From Dromiciops gliroides (lineage: Eukaryota > Chordata > Mammalia > Microbiotheria > Microbiotheriidae): a stretch of DNA of 64,000 bases. Below, one piece after another: positions 23,602-35,574 of the stretch. Under the pieces are notes generated by a model. The model worked only from the letters and a program-made list of their open reading frames with translations, searched no databases and was not told where the DNA came from. Numbering within the stretch: the first letter of the stretch is position 1; every line of letters starts with the position of its first letter. A program made the position numbers and the translations under genes. The stretch is taken from positions 33,115,357-33,179,356 of the forward strand of contig NC_057863.1 of NCBI RefSeq assembly GCF_019393635.1. Direction: 5' to 3'.

Positions 23602-24054
23602 TGTGATGAAATAATGAGATTTAGCAGATACTCAAAGACCCACCTGGAGATTAATCTAGACTGATTGAATCAAGTGAGAGTGATTAACTGCTGATTAGCC
23701 TACTTCAAGTTAACTGGATTGTAATCACACCTTGAGAACACCTCCAGAACCAATGGATTTGGATGATGCCAACCAAATCAGCTTGAAGGGTGTGTAAGGA
23801 CCGCCTCTGTTCCAGACCTATAAAAAGCTCCCACAATCAATTTGCTGGAGAGAGTTCATGATTGAAGCAGGCTTGTGGCAGAGGACTTGAGGAAGAACCA
23901 GACCAGGCTGGAACTCTAGGCTAAATAGGCTTTTTTTCTTAACTGTCTGAACTCCATGGGAATATCTGTATGCTTTAATAAATGTTTAATGCCCAAGGAC
24001 TGGTGCTAAAGCTTCTAATTTAAGGTGACCACAATTTAGATTTTAAACATCACA
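23602..24054 (+). mobile_element. Solo LTR fossil of an endogenous retrovirus
   Basis: The 453-base element begins TGTGATG and ends CATCACA, perfect inverted termini. It is flanked by the 4-base duplication CACC at 23598-23601 and 24055-24058. Inside are a TATA-like CCTATAAAAAGC at about 23818 and an AATAAA signal at about 23978, in proper LTR order. No internal retroviral region adjoins, so it is a solo LTR left by recombination. A 4-base duplication is most usual for class I (gamma-like) families. It is inactive. Confidence 0.82.
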
Positions 24055-24069
24055 CACCTATGCAGGTGT

Positions 24070-24190
24070 CCAAGACCCACAGAAGGTAAGTGACTTGTCC
24101 AAGGTCCCAAAGCTAGCAAGTGTCTGGGGCAGGATTTGAACCCAGGTCTTCCCTGACTTCAAGCTCAGAGTTCTACCAAAGCCTTATTAC
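24070..24190 (-). mobile_element. MIR-type SINE
   Basis: GTAAGTGACTTGTCCAAGGT and GGATTTGAACCCAGGTCTTC. Confidence 0.8.
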
Positions 24191-24199
24191 CTCTTTAGC

Positions 24200-24960
24200 C
24201 CCGCTTCTATACACCTAATAGTTTTTTTTAGCTACCATATCACATGTTGGTGCTTATAGTCCACCTCAAACCCCAGATCTTTTTTAGACAAATTGCTGTC
24301 TGGTCAAGTACTCCATCCTGTATTTGCAAAGTTGTTTTAAAAAACACACGCGAGTATAAGACTTTGCATTTGATATTATTAAATTTTATATTAGATTCAG
24401 ACCAATGTTCCAGTCTTTCAAGATTTTGAGAAGACTTGCCTGTCATATAAAGTATGATTTCTTCCTCCTTGATTGGAGTAGTATATAAATCTGACTTTAT
24501 TATCCATACTCTTATCCTAATCATTGACCAAAAATAATAAGCCACAGGGCAGCTAGGTGGCACAGTGGATAGAGCACTGGCCCTGGACTCAGGAGTACCT
24601 GAGTTCAAATCCGGCCTCAGACACTTAACACTTACTAGCTGTGTTACCCTGGGCAAGTCACTTAACCCCAATTGCCTCACTAAAAAAAATTAATAATAAT
24701 AATAAGCCACACAGGGACAAGAACAGATCCATGGGGCACCTCACTAGAGACTCTAAGTTGACTTGAGCTATTAATATCTACTCTTTGTATTTAACCATTC
24801 AACCAATTTTGGATACCTTATTAATTGCACTATTGTCCACATGTCTCCATTATGACCACAAAAATAGCATGAGAAAATCTGTTAAATGTTTTGCTTATAT
24901 CTATATAACTTATATCAAGAGCATTCCTCTAACCCCCACTGTCAAGGAAGGACATTTTAC
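24200..24960 (-). mobile_element. CR1/L3-type LINE fragment, antisense
   Basis: Typical antisense text: TTAGACAAATTGCTGTCTGG-like, GAACAGATCCATGGGGCACC, ACCATTCAACCAATTTTGGA and AATAGCATGAGAAAATCTGT. A CORE-SINE at 24547 interrupts it. Confidence 0.7.
24547..24697 (+). mobile_element. Short CORE-SINE nested in a CR1/L3 fragment
   Basis: Full forward copy. AATAATAAGCCACA flanks it perfectly at 24533-24546 and 24698-24711. Confidence 0.97.
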
Positions 24961-24964
24961 GATA

Positions 24965-26060
24965 TTTTCTTTTTTTTATTATTGAATTAACAAACATCAA
25001 AAACACAAGTTTCTATAAACAAAAAAATATAAAAAGGGATTTTGTATCAAGCCATAAATCTGTTATGTGTAAGCTCATTATTTATCTTAAAATAAATTTA
25101 GAACGGGAGTATCTATACCTCCCTGCTAGTCTATGTCACCTTCTTTTCTTTAAAAAAAGAAATTATTTTTTGAATGGGATGCATCTATTCTTTCTCCTTG
25201 TTTGGGGGATTTTGTTTTGGGCTTTTTTTTTGGCTAATATACAGAAAAGGTAATGATTTATGTGGGCTTTTTGTATCTCCTACTAGTTTACTGAAGTTGC
25301 TCGTTTTAAATTAAATCTCTAAGGTTATTTAAGTAAACCATTATGTCATCTGCAAAAAGGACCAGTTTTGCTTCTTCATGGCCCATGCCCATCCCCTCCT
25401 TTTTTCTTGTCTTATTTCCTATAGCTATCATTTCTAGAACTGTATGAAATAATAATGTTGAGAAATTATATCCTTGCTTTGTACTCTCATTTTAGTGGAA
25501 AGCCCCCCCTAGCATTTCTTAATTAAATTTGTTAATTAAAAAAGCTTTTTCATTTTTAAAAATATAAATGTCTGTTGTGTTTTGTCAAAAGTTTTTTTTT
25601 CTGAATCTATTGATATAATCATGTGATATCATTGATTTTGTTATTATTTGTGGTCTATTATGTTCCTAACTTTATTAATGTTGAAACAACCCTTGGATTA
25701 AGTATTCCTTGTATAAACCAACCTGGTCATATCATTAAACCTTTTGCTTATGTGATGATAACTTCTTTGATAATATATTATTCATTATTTTGGCATCAAT
25801 ACTCATTAGAAATATTGGTCTACAGTTTTTTTTTTGTATTTTATTTCTCTTTGGTTCAGGTATGCATATTTCCAGATTTGTCTCAAAGAAGAATTTGTTA
25901 GTGTCCCCCATTTTCCTAATTTTGCAAACAGTTTATGTTATATTGGAATTAATAGTTCTTTTTCATATTTGATAAGATTAATTTGATCCTAGGGTTTAAA
26001 AGAAATTCCCTTGGAATTTCCTTTTTGACTTCTTAAATTATTCTCCCAAGATCAGGTGAA
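24965..26060 (-). mobile_element. L1 LINE ORF2 fragment, antisense
   Basis: The plus strand carries the familiar antisense L1 reverse transcriptase text: ATGTCATCTGCAAAAAGGAC, TATTGATATAATCATGTGAT, an 'aaccaacctggtcatatcat' block and AATATTGGTCTACAG. About 1.1 kb survives. It is AT-rich and broken, and the plus-strand open frames in it are shadows. Confidence 0.85.
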
Positions 26061-26154
26061 AGTCTTCCTTATCTTGAATAACTGTGCACATTGATACATA
26101 CATGATCTTTTAACTCAAGGAGTAACAACAGATCAAATGACATAAATATGTGTA

Positions 26155-26210
26155 AATCTCTTAGCACAGTGCATGGCACATAGAAGGCACTTAATAAATG
26201 CTTGTCGCCT
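26155..26210 (+). mobile_element. MIR/L2 tail fragment
   Basis: TTAGCACAGTGCATGGCACA and CTTAATAAATGCTTGTC. Confidence 0.7.
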
Positions 26211-26429
26211 TCTCTTTCTCCCAAATAACACCAAAGATGGGATTTTCATCATGGAAGTTATTTGTGGAAAGAATATTAACAGAGTAGAGGGAGAATATTT
26301 CATCCAGAATCTCTTCAGAAAGTGGAATTCATTCTCTAGATGGATCTTGTGCACTCTCAATAATGGAGAAACTATCTACTCATTCAATCATTCAAGAAGC
26401 AAGGGATCAGGGATGTTCAGTCTGAACAA

Positions 26430-26670
26430 TATAAGACTTGGGTAGGCATAATACCCATGTTCAAGCATTTGAAGGACCGCCACCTGGGAGAGGAATCAGC
26501 TTTCTCCCTTTGAGCCCTGGAGGGCAGAAATGGTGGCAGAGGGGCACAGGTCTGATGTCAAGACAAACTTCTTCATAATCTGAGCTGCCACAAATTGGAC
26601 TGGGATATTCAAAGAAGTTAGTGGGGTTCCCCTCCTTAGAGGTCTTCTAGCTGAGGCTACATGACCATGC
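26430..26670 (+). mobile_element. L3/CR1 LINE 3' fragment
   Basis: Runs from TTCAAGCATTTGAAGGACCG to GGTCTTCTAGCTGAGGCTAC, the standard L3 tail order. Confidence 0.75.
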
Positions 26671-26885
26671 ATCAGTTATGTTGTAGTGAAGATTCCTTAT
26701 GTGTATGGCTTGGGTTAAAGAGCCTTTAAAGGGTGTTGGATTTTTTTTTGGTTTTGGGTTTTGGGTTTTTTTTTTTTTTTTACCTTATGTGATTTGGTGA
26801 TCCATTAAATTCTTAAGTTGAAAAAAAAGAAAAAAATTCTTAACTTGGGTTTCACTGTACTCATGAAATCATAGGTCTAGTTAAA

Positions 26886-27000
26886 GGGCAGCTAGGTGGC
26901 ACAATGGATAGAGCACTATCCCTGGAGTACCTGAATTCAAATCTTACCTCAGACACTTACTAGGTGTGTCACCCTGGGAAAATCACTTAGCCCCAGTGGC
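26886..27000 (+). mobile_element. CORE-SINE, partial
   Basis: GGGCAGCTAGGTGGCACAAT and CTCAGACACTTACTAGGTGT, with an internal gap relative to other copies. Confidence 0.9.
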
Positions 27001-27004
27001 CTTA

Positions 27005-27190
27005 AACATCGAGGGTCATCTCCACTTGTCCAGATATATATCTTGTCACTGGACCCAGATGGCTCTGGAGAAGAGAGTGAGGTTGATCACCTTGCACAAC
27101 CCTCTCTCACTTAAATCCAATTCAGTGTAAGTCATGTTATCACCTGATGTCATGGTCCTATTCAAGAATGAAGGACAAACACCAACCAAC
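27005..27190 (+). mobile_element. RTE-like SINE fragment
   Basis: GTCACTGGACCCAGATGGCT, GAGAGTGAGGTTGATCACCT and a GAATGAAGGACAAACACC tail; partner of 12660-12850. Confidence 0.7.
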
Positions 27191-27359
27191 CAACCCACCA
27201 TCAACCAAGGTTGAGTTGAGAAAAAAATGGGGTACTGTTCTGGGCTCTGGAGATATCAAGACAATCAATAACAACTGAATAGTTCCTGCCCTCGAGGAGT
27301 TTACATTCTAATGGAGGTAGAGGGATTTTGTGTGAACACAAAGAAGTCAGTACAAATAC

Positions 27360-27640
27360 ACACACATTTTATATATATCCACATATATATACTGTGTACA
27401 TATATGTATACATATATGGGCATATATTGGATATTGTGTCCATATATTGGATATTGTATATGTATATTGATATTGTGTATATATATATATTTGATATTAT
27501 ATATTGTGTATGTTGGATATTGTGCATATATTGGATACTGTGTATATATATTGGATGTCGGATACATGTTGGATATTGTATATGTATGTTGGATATTGTG
27601 TGTATATATGTTGGATATTGTGTGTATATTTTATTTGTAT
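27360..27640. repeat. AT-rich minisatellite, unit about TGGATATTGTGTATATAT
   Basis: Roughly a dozen imperfect units of 14-22 bases with variable TA/TG runs. A short (CA)n lies just downstream at 27661-27672. It creates spurious Tyr/Ile/Cys-rich open frames on both strands. Confidence 0.9.
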
Positions 27641-27939
27641 TACAGGGTATGTGTGTATGTACACACACACACAGACAGACACAGTAATTTCAAGAAAGAA
27701 AGGGCACCAGCAACTTAGGAAGGGCCTTGTCTAAAGGCATACCTGAGTATGCATGAAGCAGTGAATGACTACAAACTATCCCTGGAATAGTAAACATGGC
27801 ATACATCTTTGTTTTCATTGGGAGGATGAGAAGAAGAGGGAGTATAAAATTTCAGAGAAACTGGAGGGAAGCAAAGCAGGTGATGAATGATTTTCCCCTT
27901 GCCCTACTCCAGTTTGCCATACGGTAGCTTTCTATTTGA

Positions 27940-28195
27940 GGGCAGCTAAGTGGTACAGTGGATGGAGTGCCAGGCCTAGAGTTAGGAAGACTCTTCTTCC
28001 TGAGTTCCAATTTGGCCTCAGACACGTACTAGCTGTGTGACCCTGAGCCAGTCACTTACCGTGTTTGTCTCAGTTCTTTATCTATAAAATGAGCTGGAGA
28101 AGAAAATGGCCAGCCAATTCAGTATCTTTCCAAGAAAACCCCAAATGGGGTCACAAAGAGTTGGACACAACTGAAACGACTGAACAACATTAAGC
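27940..28195 (+). mobile_element. Long-form CORE-SINE
   Basis: GGGCAGCTAAGTGGTACAGT through CCCCAAATGGGGTCACAAAG to CGACTGAACAACATTAAG. Confidence 0.9.
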
Positions 28196-28199
28196 TTCC

Positions 28200-28985
28200 T
28201 ATTTTAACTGTCTTCCAAACTAGGTACTAACCTTCATTGTCTGACTTCCTATGCTATGAGTGCCTTTAAGCTCACTGCTCTGGGACAAAGCCCCAGTCAC
28301 ATAACCCTAATGGATAATTTCAGACCAAATCTCACTGTCTTCATCTCCACAAAGGTATAACCTTACTTGAAAAACTAAATGGTTTAAATGTTCAGAGGCC
28401 ACAAGAGCTAAAACTTGAGTTTTGATGCAAGAATGGATGAAAACAGAAGTGTTTTCTTCACCAATAAAATCATGGCTCAGAGTTTTCAATTCTCTTATAT
28501 CTGTATGCCCTTCACTTGATAACTGGGCATGGAATAAAATTAGCTTGAAATCAAGCCCATTAAATGAAATCACCATGGTTGGTTAAATTAAGGGAATTTT
28601 ATAACATTTACAGGGAGAGAGCTTAATGATGAAGCTTTCATATAGGGTTTTTTTTAATAGGATAAATCCATTTTAGGATGAATCCACTTCTAATGAATCA
28701 CCTTTAAAAGGATTCTAGTCATGCAAAAATGGTGAAAGCCCATAAGGTGAAGAAAGACTAGCCTGGCTCCAAGAGTTTGCAAAACATGAATGGACAGAAC
28801 GTTTGTCCGAGCTGCTTGTTTAATTCTGTTTTGTGGGAAACAGCATAAATGCTGGTTTATGGGGCACAAAGGATGCAGGGCTTTGTGAAGGGGGAGAACA
28901 GTTAGTGGAGTCAGCAAATCTTCCCATCTGAATGAGCCAGGAAGTGGGCACTGCCCAGACCAGTGCAGGACAAAATAATGGAGGA
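28200..28985. other. Unique sequence upstream of TMEM212
   Basis: No gene or clear repeat. The part at 28690-28960 has mixed, non-repetitive text (tgtgggaaacagcataaatg) and could be a promoter-distal conserved element. Confidence 0.4.
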
Positions 28986-28989
28986 ATCT

Positions 28990-29605
28990 CTAAAAATACC
29001 CAGTAATCCCTCTATCTCTTTCCCCTCTTTCTCTTCTTCTTTTCTTTCTTTTGTCTCCTCTTCTTTCCCTTTCTTTTCTCCTCTCTTCCTTCTTTTTCTC
29101 TCTCCCTTTTTCTTTGCCTCTACCCCCCTTTTTCACTTTCTTTTCTCTCTTCCCCCCCTCTCCTTTGCTTTGTTTCCCCCTCTGTCCTTTCTTTCTCTTT
29201 TCCTAGATCCTCTCCTCTCCTTCCCCTCCTTTCTCTCCTTCTCTCCTCCCTTCATCTCTCCCTCTTGTGTCCCTTCTACTTCCTCTCTCCTTCTTTACTC
29301 TTTTCTTCTTTCTCATTTCTCTCTTCTTTCTCTCTCTTCCTTTATTCTTTCCACCTCTTCCTCACCTCTTTTTTCTCTCTCCTCTATTCTCTCCTCCTCT
29401 TTATCACTTCTCTGCTTCTCTCTCTCCCTTTTCTCTTCTACTTCTCTTGTCATCTTTCTACCTCTCTTCCCTCTTTTTCTTGTTTCCCTCTCCCTGGATC
29501 CTTCTTCTCCCAGGTCTTCTCTTCCTCTTCCTCCCTCCCACCTCTCCCCCTGTGCCTCTACCTGTCTTGCTCCCCTCTCTCAGCCTTCCTCTCCTTCTCT
29601 CTAGC
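28990..29605. repeat. Polypyrimidine tract (CTTT/CTCC-rich), about 615 bp
   Basis: The plus strand is almost wholly C and T, with very few purines. It ends about 125 bases before the X-box-like site of TMEM212. It produces a spurious 213-codon Ser/Leu/Phe-rich open frame. Such homopurine/homopyrimidine tracts can form triplex DNA. Confidence 0.95.
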
Positions 29606-29730
29606 TAAAAAACGCACTAGAATCAGACCAAGTCCTGTTACCTTTATAAAGAATATGTCGTTTATTGCCTGTCACGACCTTTTAGAGGGTACAAAGAGGA
29701 TCTCCTCTTCTCAAGAAGTTGGCAGCCCGA

Positions 29731-29766
29731 GTACCATGGCTACAGCATCTAAGAGATATTGTTTAT
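29731..29766 (-). promoter_or_regulatory. X-box-like (RFX) site plus forkhead site upstream of TMEM212
   Basis: On the minus strand, positions 29743-29731 read GTAGCCATGGTAC. This matches the RFX consensus GTNRCC-(0-3)-RGYAAC in the whole first half and the first four bases of the second half. At 29760-29766 the plus strand reads TGTTTAT, a forkhead core (reverse ATAAACA). Both lie within 100 bases of the TMEM212 ATG. RFX factors and FOXJ1 jointly drive motile-cilium genes, so the pair fits the gene's known expression. Function is inferred from motif and position only. Confidence 0.5.
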
Positions 29767-29818
29767 AAAGACACACCTCAAACTATGCTTTGGTGACACA
29801 ACATTTTTGAGCTCCTAA

Positions 29819-30765
<947 letters not shown>

Positions 30766-30769
30766 GGGA

Positions 30770-31190
30770 AGGAGGAAGCCTGGGTTACCAGTCAGTTCTG
30801 CCATTAACTAGCTTGAGAAAGCCCCCTTTTCTCTGTGGACCTCAGTTCCTTCATCTGTAAAATGGTCTCTAATTTCATAGTCAAATTGCCTTCCTGACAG
30901 TTAGGCAGGGCCATGGATAGAGCACCTGGCCTGGAGTCAGCAAGCCCTGAGTTCAAATCTGGCCTCATATCCTTAGTAGCTGTGTGACTCCTGGACAAGA
31001 CACTTCATGTCTGTCTGTCCCCATTTTCTCAACTGTAAATGGGGAAAATAATACCCCTACCTCCTAGGGTTGTTGTGAGGTGCAAATTAGATAACATATG
31101 CAAAATACTTTGTAAACCTCAAAACCCTATATAAATGCATGATCTTCTTATTCCCAGTACTTTGAACTCAATGAGAGCTAGCATAAGCAG
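30770..31190 (+). mobile_element. MIR relic and long CORE-SINE, intronic
   Basis: A MIR at 30770-30895 (cagttccttcatctgtaaaa) is followed by a MIR/Ther-1-type copy with GGCCTGGAGTCAGCAAGCCC and GGTTGTTGTGAGGTGCAAAT. Confidence 0.82.
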
Positions 31191-31299
31191 GCACTTAATA
31201 AAATAATTGTAAAATTGAATACATGTAACTGAAGACATCTCTCTTGAAGCTGTTATTCAGAGGACAGGTTTATGAGAGGGCAAGGGCAGGGGGAAAGAG

Positions 31300-31490
31300 G
31301 AAGGAAAAAAACATCTATTAAATACCAGGTACTGCGCTAAATGCTTTACAAATATTATCTCATCTAATTTATCATGCAACAATACTGTGACTTGCACAGG
31401 GTCAAATGGCTACTGAATGTCTCAGGATGGATTTGAATTCTTCCTTGAATCCAGACCCAGCACTCTTTCCACTTCACCACCTTGATATCC
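31300..31490 (-). mobile_element. MIR/Ther-1-type SINE
   Basis: Reverse copy: AATACCAGGTACTGCGCTAA, GACTTGCACAGGGTCAAATG and 'ttccacttcaccacctt'. Confidence 0.82.
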
Positions 31491-31702
31491 CAGGTCAGGA
31501 CTTAGGGTAACAGGAATATCCCTGAAATAGGAGATGGAAAAATAATCTCTACCTGGCATTTTTCTATAAGACTAGCCCTGTTGATAAGAAGACATGACAA
31601 TCCCTAGCTCCCTTCTCCTTCTGACCACCGGGGCTCTGTCCTTCACCATCTGCCTAAGCATATCCTAGGTTGTACATATCCCTTATAATATGCATCATAA
31701 AT

Positions 31703-31855
31703 GGGGCAGTTAGGGGGCACTGCAGTGGATAGAGCACAGGCCCTGGATTCAGGAGGACCTGAGTTCAAATCTGACTTCAGACACTTGACACTTACTAGCT
31801 GTGTGACCCTGGGTGAGTCACTTAACCCTTATTGCCCCACAAAACCAAAAAACAA
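31703..31855 (+). mobile_element. Short CORE-SINE
   Basis: Forward copy GGGGCAGTTAGGGGGCACTG to poly-A/AAAC tail. An imperfect flanking duplication (taatatgcatcata / taatgtgtatcata) suggests moderate age. Confidence 0.93.
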
Positions 31856-31929
31856 ACAAAAATAATGTGTATCATAGGGCTCTTTGTACAGTAAATAATA
31901 GATATGTATTGAATTGATTCACAGAATCA

Positions 31930-32060
31930 TAATCATGACCTTCTGCGTCATCACATCCAGTCCCCTCCTTTTACTGCTGAGAAAAAGCTAAAATTACTTG
32001 TCCAAGGTCATACAGCTAGTTTGTGTCCAAAGCCTGGCCTAAACTCTCTATTCTGTTCCC
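31930..32060 (-). mobile_element. MIR relic
   Basis: AATTACTTGTCCAAGGTCAT and ACAGCTAGTTTGTGTCC. Confidence 0.7.
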
Positions 32061-32393
32061 TTTACCCAACGCTGTATTACCTTTATATACCATACGACCT
32101 CCATCCTTAGCTCTTCTGCTCTATCCTGCCCCCTATTAGAATCCTTTGCCCAAGTCCCTTGTTACTTATGAAACGCTGACCCCTTTGTTTCTGGGCCATT
32201 TATGTGAATCCCTCCATACTCTACCCTTCCCCCACACACAAACACACCACATACTTTCCCCTCCTCACTCAAGCAGGTAGAAATCCCCTATCCTCAGTGC
32301 AAACAACACCTAAAAGCTGCAGCCCAGCTTGGGTTTCCAATAAGCCAAAGTAGGGGAGGAGGTGGAAAATGGAGGCTCACCCCTTCAGTGATG

Positions 32394-32534
32394 TCTTTTT
32401 TTTTTTTTTTAGTGAGGCAATTGGGGTTAAGTGACTTGCCCAGGGTCACACAGTTAGTAAGTGTTAAGTGTCTGAGACAGGATTTGAACTCAGGTACTCC
32501 TGACTCCAGGGCCGGTGCTCTATCCACTGTGCCA
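32394..32534 (-). mobile_element. Short CORE-SINE
   Basis: Reverse copy with a T17 tail. It stops at ACTGTGCCA, so its last bases (CCTAGCTGCCCC) are absent. Confidence 0.94.
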
Positions 32535-32829
32535 GTCTAACCTTTTCCCTACTGACTCCCCTGTGGAACTCCCTCTTTTAAAAGACACCCTGCCATTTTG
32601 ATAGTCTCTCCTTCCCATCATTGCCTTCTGATCTTATCTTAAAAAAATAAACAAACCCTTATTGACATTCAAGGTAAAATGTACATTTTAATTATGTCAA
32701 TTTTTTATTTTTGCCAATGGATCACCAGCCTCTTCAGAGACCAGAGAAAGCAGGCTTAGTATTTCAAAACTTTGTAGCTTCTTGTTCAAGGATCTCCAAG
32801 CCCAAGCACAAATATTAACCCCCATCAGG

Positions 32830-33200
32830 TAAATGTAACTGAGATTTATATAGGGCTCTAAGATTGAGAACTGGGAGGCACCTTTGAGATCTAGTCCAAC
32901 CCCTTCATTTTACAGATGAAGAAACAGAGGGCTGGAGAGGTTAAGTGACCTTAGACAAGGTCACACAGGGAATAATAGCAGCACTGAGTCTGAACTCAGG
33001 TCCTCTGACTTGGGAGCTGGTGGTCTTTCTCCTGTGCTCCCAAAAGGGTTTTCCATAGATCATCTCTGAGCAATGCTATGAAATAGATTTTCTTATCGCC
33101 ACTACAGGTATCATTATCCCTGTTTTTCAGCTGAGGAAAGTGAGGTTCAGTGAGGTCAGATGCCTTTCCCATTATCAAATAACTAGGAAGGGTCAAAGTT
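32830..33200 (-). mobile_element. Two adjacent MIR relics
   Basis: The first has TTTTACAGATGAAGAAACAG and GTCACACAGGGAATAATAG. The second, at about 33060-33200, has 'cagctgaggaaagtgaggttc'. Confidence 0.72.
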
Positions 33201-33401
33201 CTCCAGATGCTTCGCACATATTGGGTTCTCATATCCTTGTTCTGCCCCCTTATACAATCAGGGTCCTTTCCCAGACTCCCCAAGCTAGGCTACAGAAAAT
33301 ATCAGTCACTAAGAAACAGGCAGCAGGGAGTAGGTAAAATTCTGTAGTTCAGGCTCTGGGTTGCAAAGAGAAAACCTGCGCTAATCCAAGCTCACTGTGG
33401 G

Positions 33402-33402
<1 letters not shown>

Positions 33403-33462
<60 letters not shown>

Positions 33463-33540
33463 TTCCCTCCCTCTCTCTTTCCCTCTCCCTCCCCCCCCTC
33501 TCTTTCCCTCTCCCTCCCTCCCTCTCTCCCTCTCCCTCTC
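33403..33540. repeat. (CT)n with CCCT variants
   Basis: Pure CT for about 56 bases, then mixed CTTTCCCTC units. Confidence 0.97.
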
Positions 33541-33889
33541 CCAAAAAACTGAGGTGCCAAATGCTTAATATGCTAGCTAGCCAATTGAACCAGGACATTG
33601 TAAGAATTAATGAGGCAATGGGCCAGGTTCTCCCAGTATCAAATTGCACTGGGAAGCTACATTAATTTTTATCACATTGTTATTGAGGATGCTTGAGCTG
33701 TAACTTAGTAACCAAGTGGTCTGAATGAGTTACTTATTTGAGGGGGTGGGAAGGGAAAAATAGATAGAGATGAGGACTCTAGACCGTTGATTTCATTAGC
33801 ATATGGAATCTTTATTGTGGAAATTCCTTGTATCAATGCAGGTCAGAAACTTTTGGGCAATCTATAGTCTTAGAGAGTCTCCTGGGGGC

Positions 33890-33992
33890 ACTGAAAAGAT
33901 TATGTGACTTGCCCAGGGTCACACAGCCCTTATGTATCAGAAGTAGGCTTGAACCCAGGTCTTTCTACCTCCAAAGTTGGCTCTTTATTCTG
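33890..33992 (-). mobile_element. MIR relic, interrupted
   Basis: GACTTGCCCAGGGTCACACA and GGCTTGAACCCAGGTCTTTC. A younger SINE cuts it at GGCTCTTTATTCTG. Confidence 0.8.
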
Positions 33993-34149
33993 TTTTTTTT
34001 TTTTTAATTTTTGCAGGGCAATGAGGGTTAAGTGACTTGCCCAGGGTCACACAGCTAGTTAAGTGTCAAGTGTCTGAGGCTGGATTTGAACTCGGGTACT
34101 CCTGAATCCAAGGCCAGTGCTTTATCCACTGTGCCACCTAGCTGCCCCC
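33993..34149 (-). mobile_element. Short CORE-SINE nested in a MIR
   Basis: Reverse copy flanked by perfect GGCTCTTTATTCTG at 33979-33992 and 34150-34163. Confidence 0.97.
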
Positions 34150-34164
34150 GGCTCTTTATTCTGG

Positions 34165-35075
34165 AAAGAGTTAATCCGAATTTGTAAAAACACCCTCTCC
34201 CCAAATTATAATATAGACCCTGGGAAACTGATTACACCATTCTGGGAAAATGCTTTGAGTTCTTTGGGGGGTATTGCGGCCATGCAAACCCCAAGTTACC
34301 ATATTTACTCTGATAATTCCCCATCACCACCCGTCTGCTTTCCCCATGCTGGCTAAAACAATGATGGGCTAGTGGGTGGGAGGAAGGGATTAAACAAATA
34401 TTCGGGTCTTGTTCTGTGGCCACCCTCAGTGACCTGCATTAAGTGAATCTTTGGGATTCTTAGCCCTTTTTCACAACAATAATTCCCTCAGAATTACACA
34501 GCAAAGAGTGTCAAACTGAATTGGTCTCGACAATGCCTAACATTCCTTCCTTCCTTTCAGCAATTCCTCTTGGTTCCATGTGAAAATTGCCTTCAGTGAG
34601 CCTTTTTGTGTCTGGGAGAGGCAGAAAGAAAAGAGAAGGGAAAGGGAGATGATTTACAGCTGATTACAAGTTGGTGTTTGTTTTACTTTTTTTTTTTTTT
34701 TGGCTTTCCATTTCTTTCAATTTTCAAGTTCGGAGCTTAACTGCCTTTGGCCCAAGGAAACAAGGATCAGGCAGCTGCTGTAAACCCAGCTTATTTTGCT
34801 TTCCCTCCACAGGCTTGGGGGTATGTTAAAGAAACAGAACCTGTGCTCACAACACTGAGGAGGCAGAAAAGAGATGATATAAGGATGGAGTAGGTGAGAG
34901 GCAGGAGACAGTGAATACTAAATCTGTACTCCCAGAACTGTTGGCCAACTGTCTTCTTGGTCCTTCTCACTTTGTGGGCAGAAAACCCTCCCCTAAGGGG
35001 GATCGCTATTTCCAAAAAGGGGAAGGGGTCAAGGAAGGATTGATATGAGGCAGATCAATTACTTGGGAAAACATA
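34165..35075. other. TMEM212 intron 1, unique stretch
   Basis: No exon or named repeat was found. A T-run lies near 34687-34701. Confidence 0.4.
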
Positions 35076-35079
35076 GAGC

Positions 35080-35270
35080 ACTGGATTTGGAGTCAAGACC
35101 ATTTGAGTAGGAGTCCCACCTTAGACACTCTCTGGATGACCCTTAATTTCCCTAAGCCTTCTCTGTTAAAGATGGAGAATACTGTTTCGAACTTCATAAG
35201 GTCCATAGGAAAGCAAAGGAAATCATTGATGAATGTGCTTTTGTAGAGCTAAAAACACACTCTAAATGTA
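35080..35270 (+). mobile_element. MIR-type SINE
   Basis: GAGCACTGGATTTGGAGTCA and a decayed MIR core. Confidence 0.7.
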
Positions 35271-35286
35271 AACTGTTATTTTAATT

Positions 35287-35447
35287 AATTAATTAATTAA
35301 TTTGGTTTTTTGGTGAGGCAATTGGGGTTAAGTGACTTGCCCAGGGTCACACAGCTAGTAAGTGTTAAGTGTCTGAGGCCAGATTTGAACTCAGGTACTC
35401 CTGAATCCAGGGCCAGTGCTTTATCCACTGTGCCATCTAGTTGCCCC
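35287..35447 (-). mobile_element. Short CORE-SINE
   Basis: Reverse copy. TATTTTAATT flanks it at 35277-35286 and 35448-35457. An (AATT)n run sits at its tail side. Confidence 0.96.
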
Positions 35448-35574
35448 TATTTTAATTTTTTTTAAATCAACATTTAAAGGGTTAGGAGAAATGATAAGGG
35501 TTTAATCCAGTGTAGCTGACAGCAGAGTGGAATTGAAGAATTTACTAGGAAGAAGGAAGAAAGCAAGGAAGTAT

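Noticed and set aside
25623-25901. 92-codon plus-strand frame with hydrophobic stretches
   Set aside because: It is the antisense of an L1 reverse transcriptase fragment.
27311-27718. 135- and 119-codon Tyr/Ile/Cys-rich frames
   Set aside because: They translate the AT-rich minisatellite; both strands are open.
28963-29604. 213-codon plus-strand open frame
   Set aside because: It is the translation of the polypyrimidine tract: nearly all Ser, Leu, Phe and Pro, no domain, and overlapping open frames of similar character in other phases.
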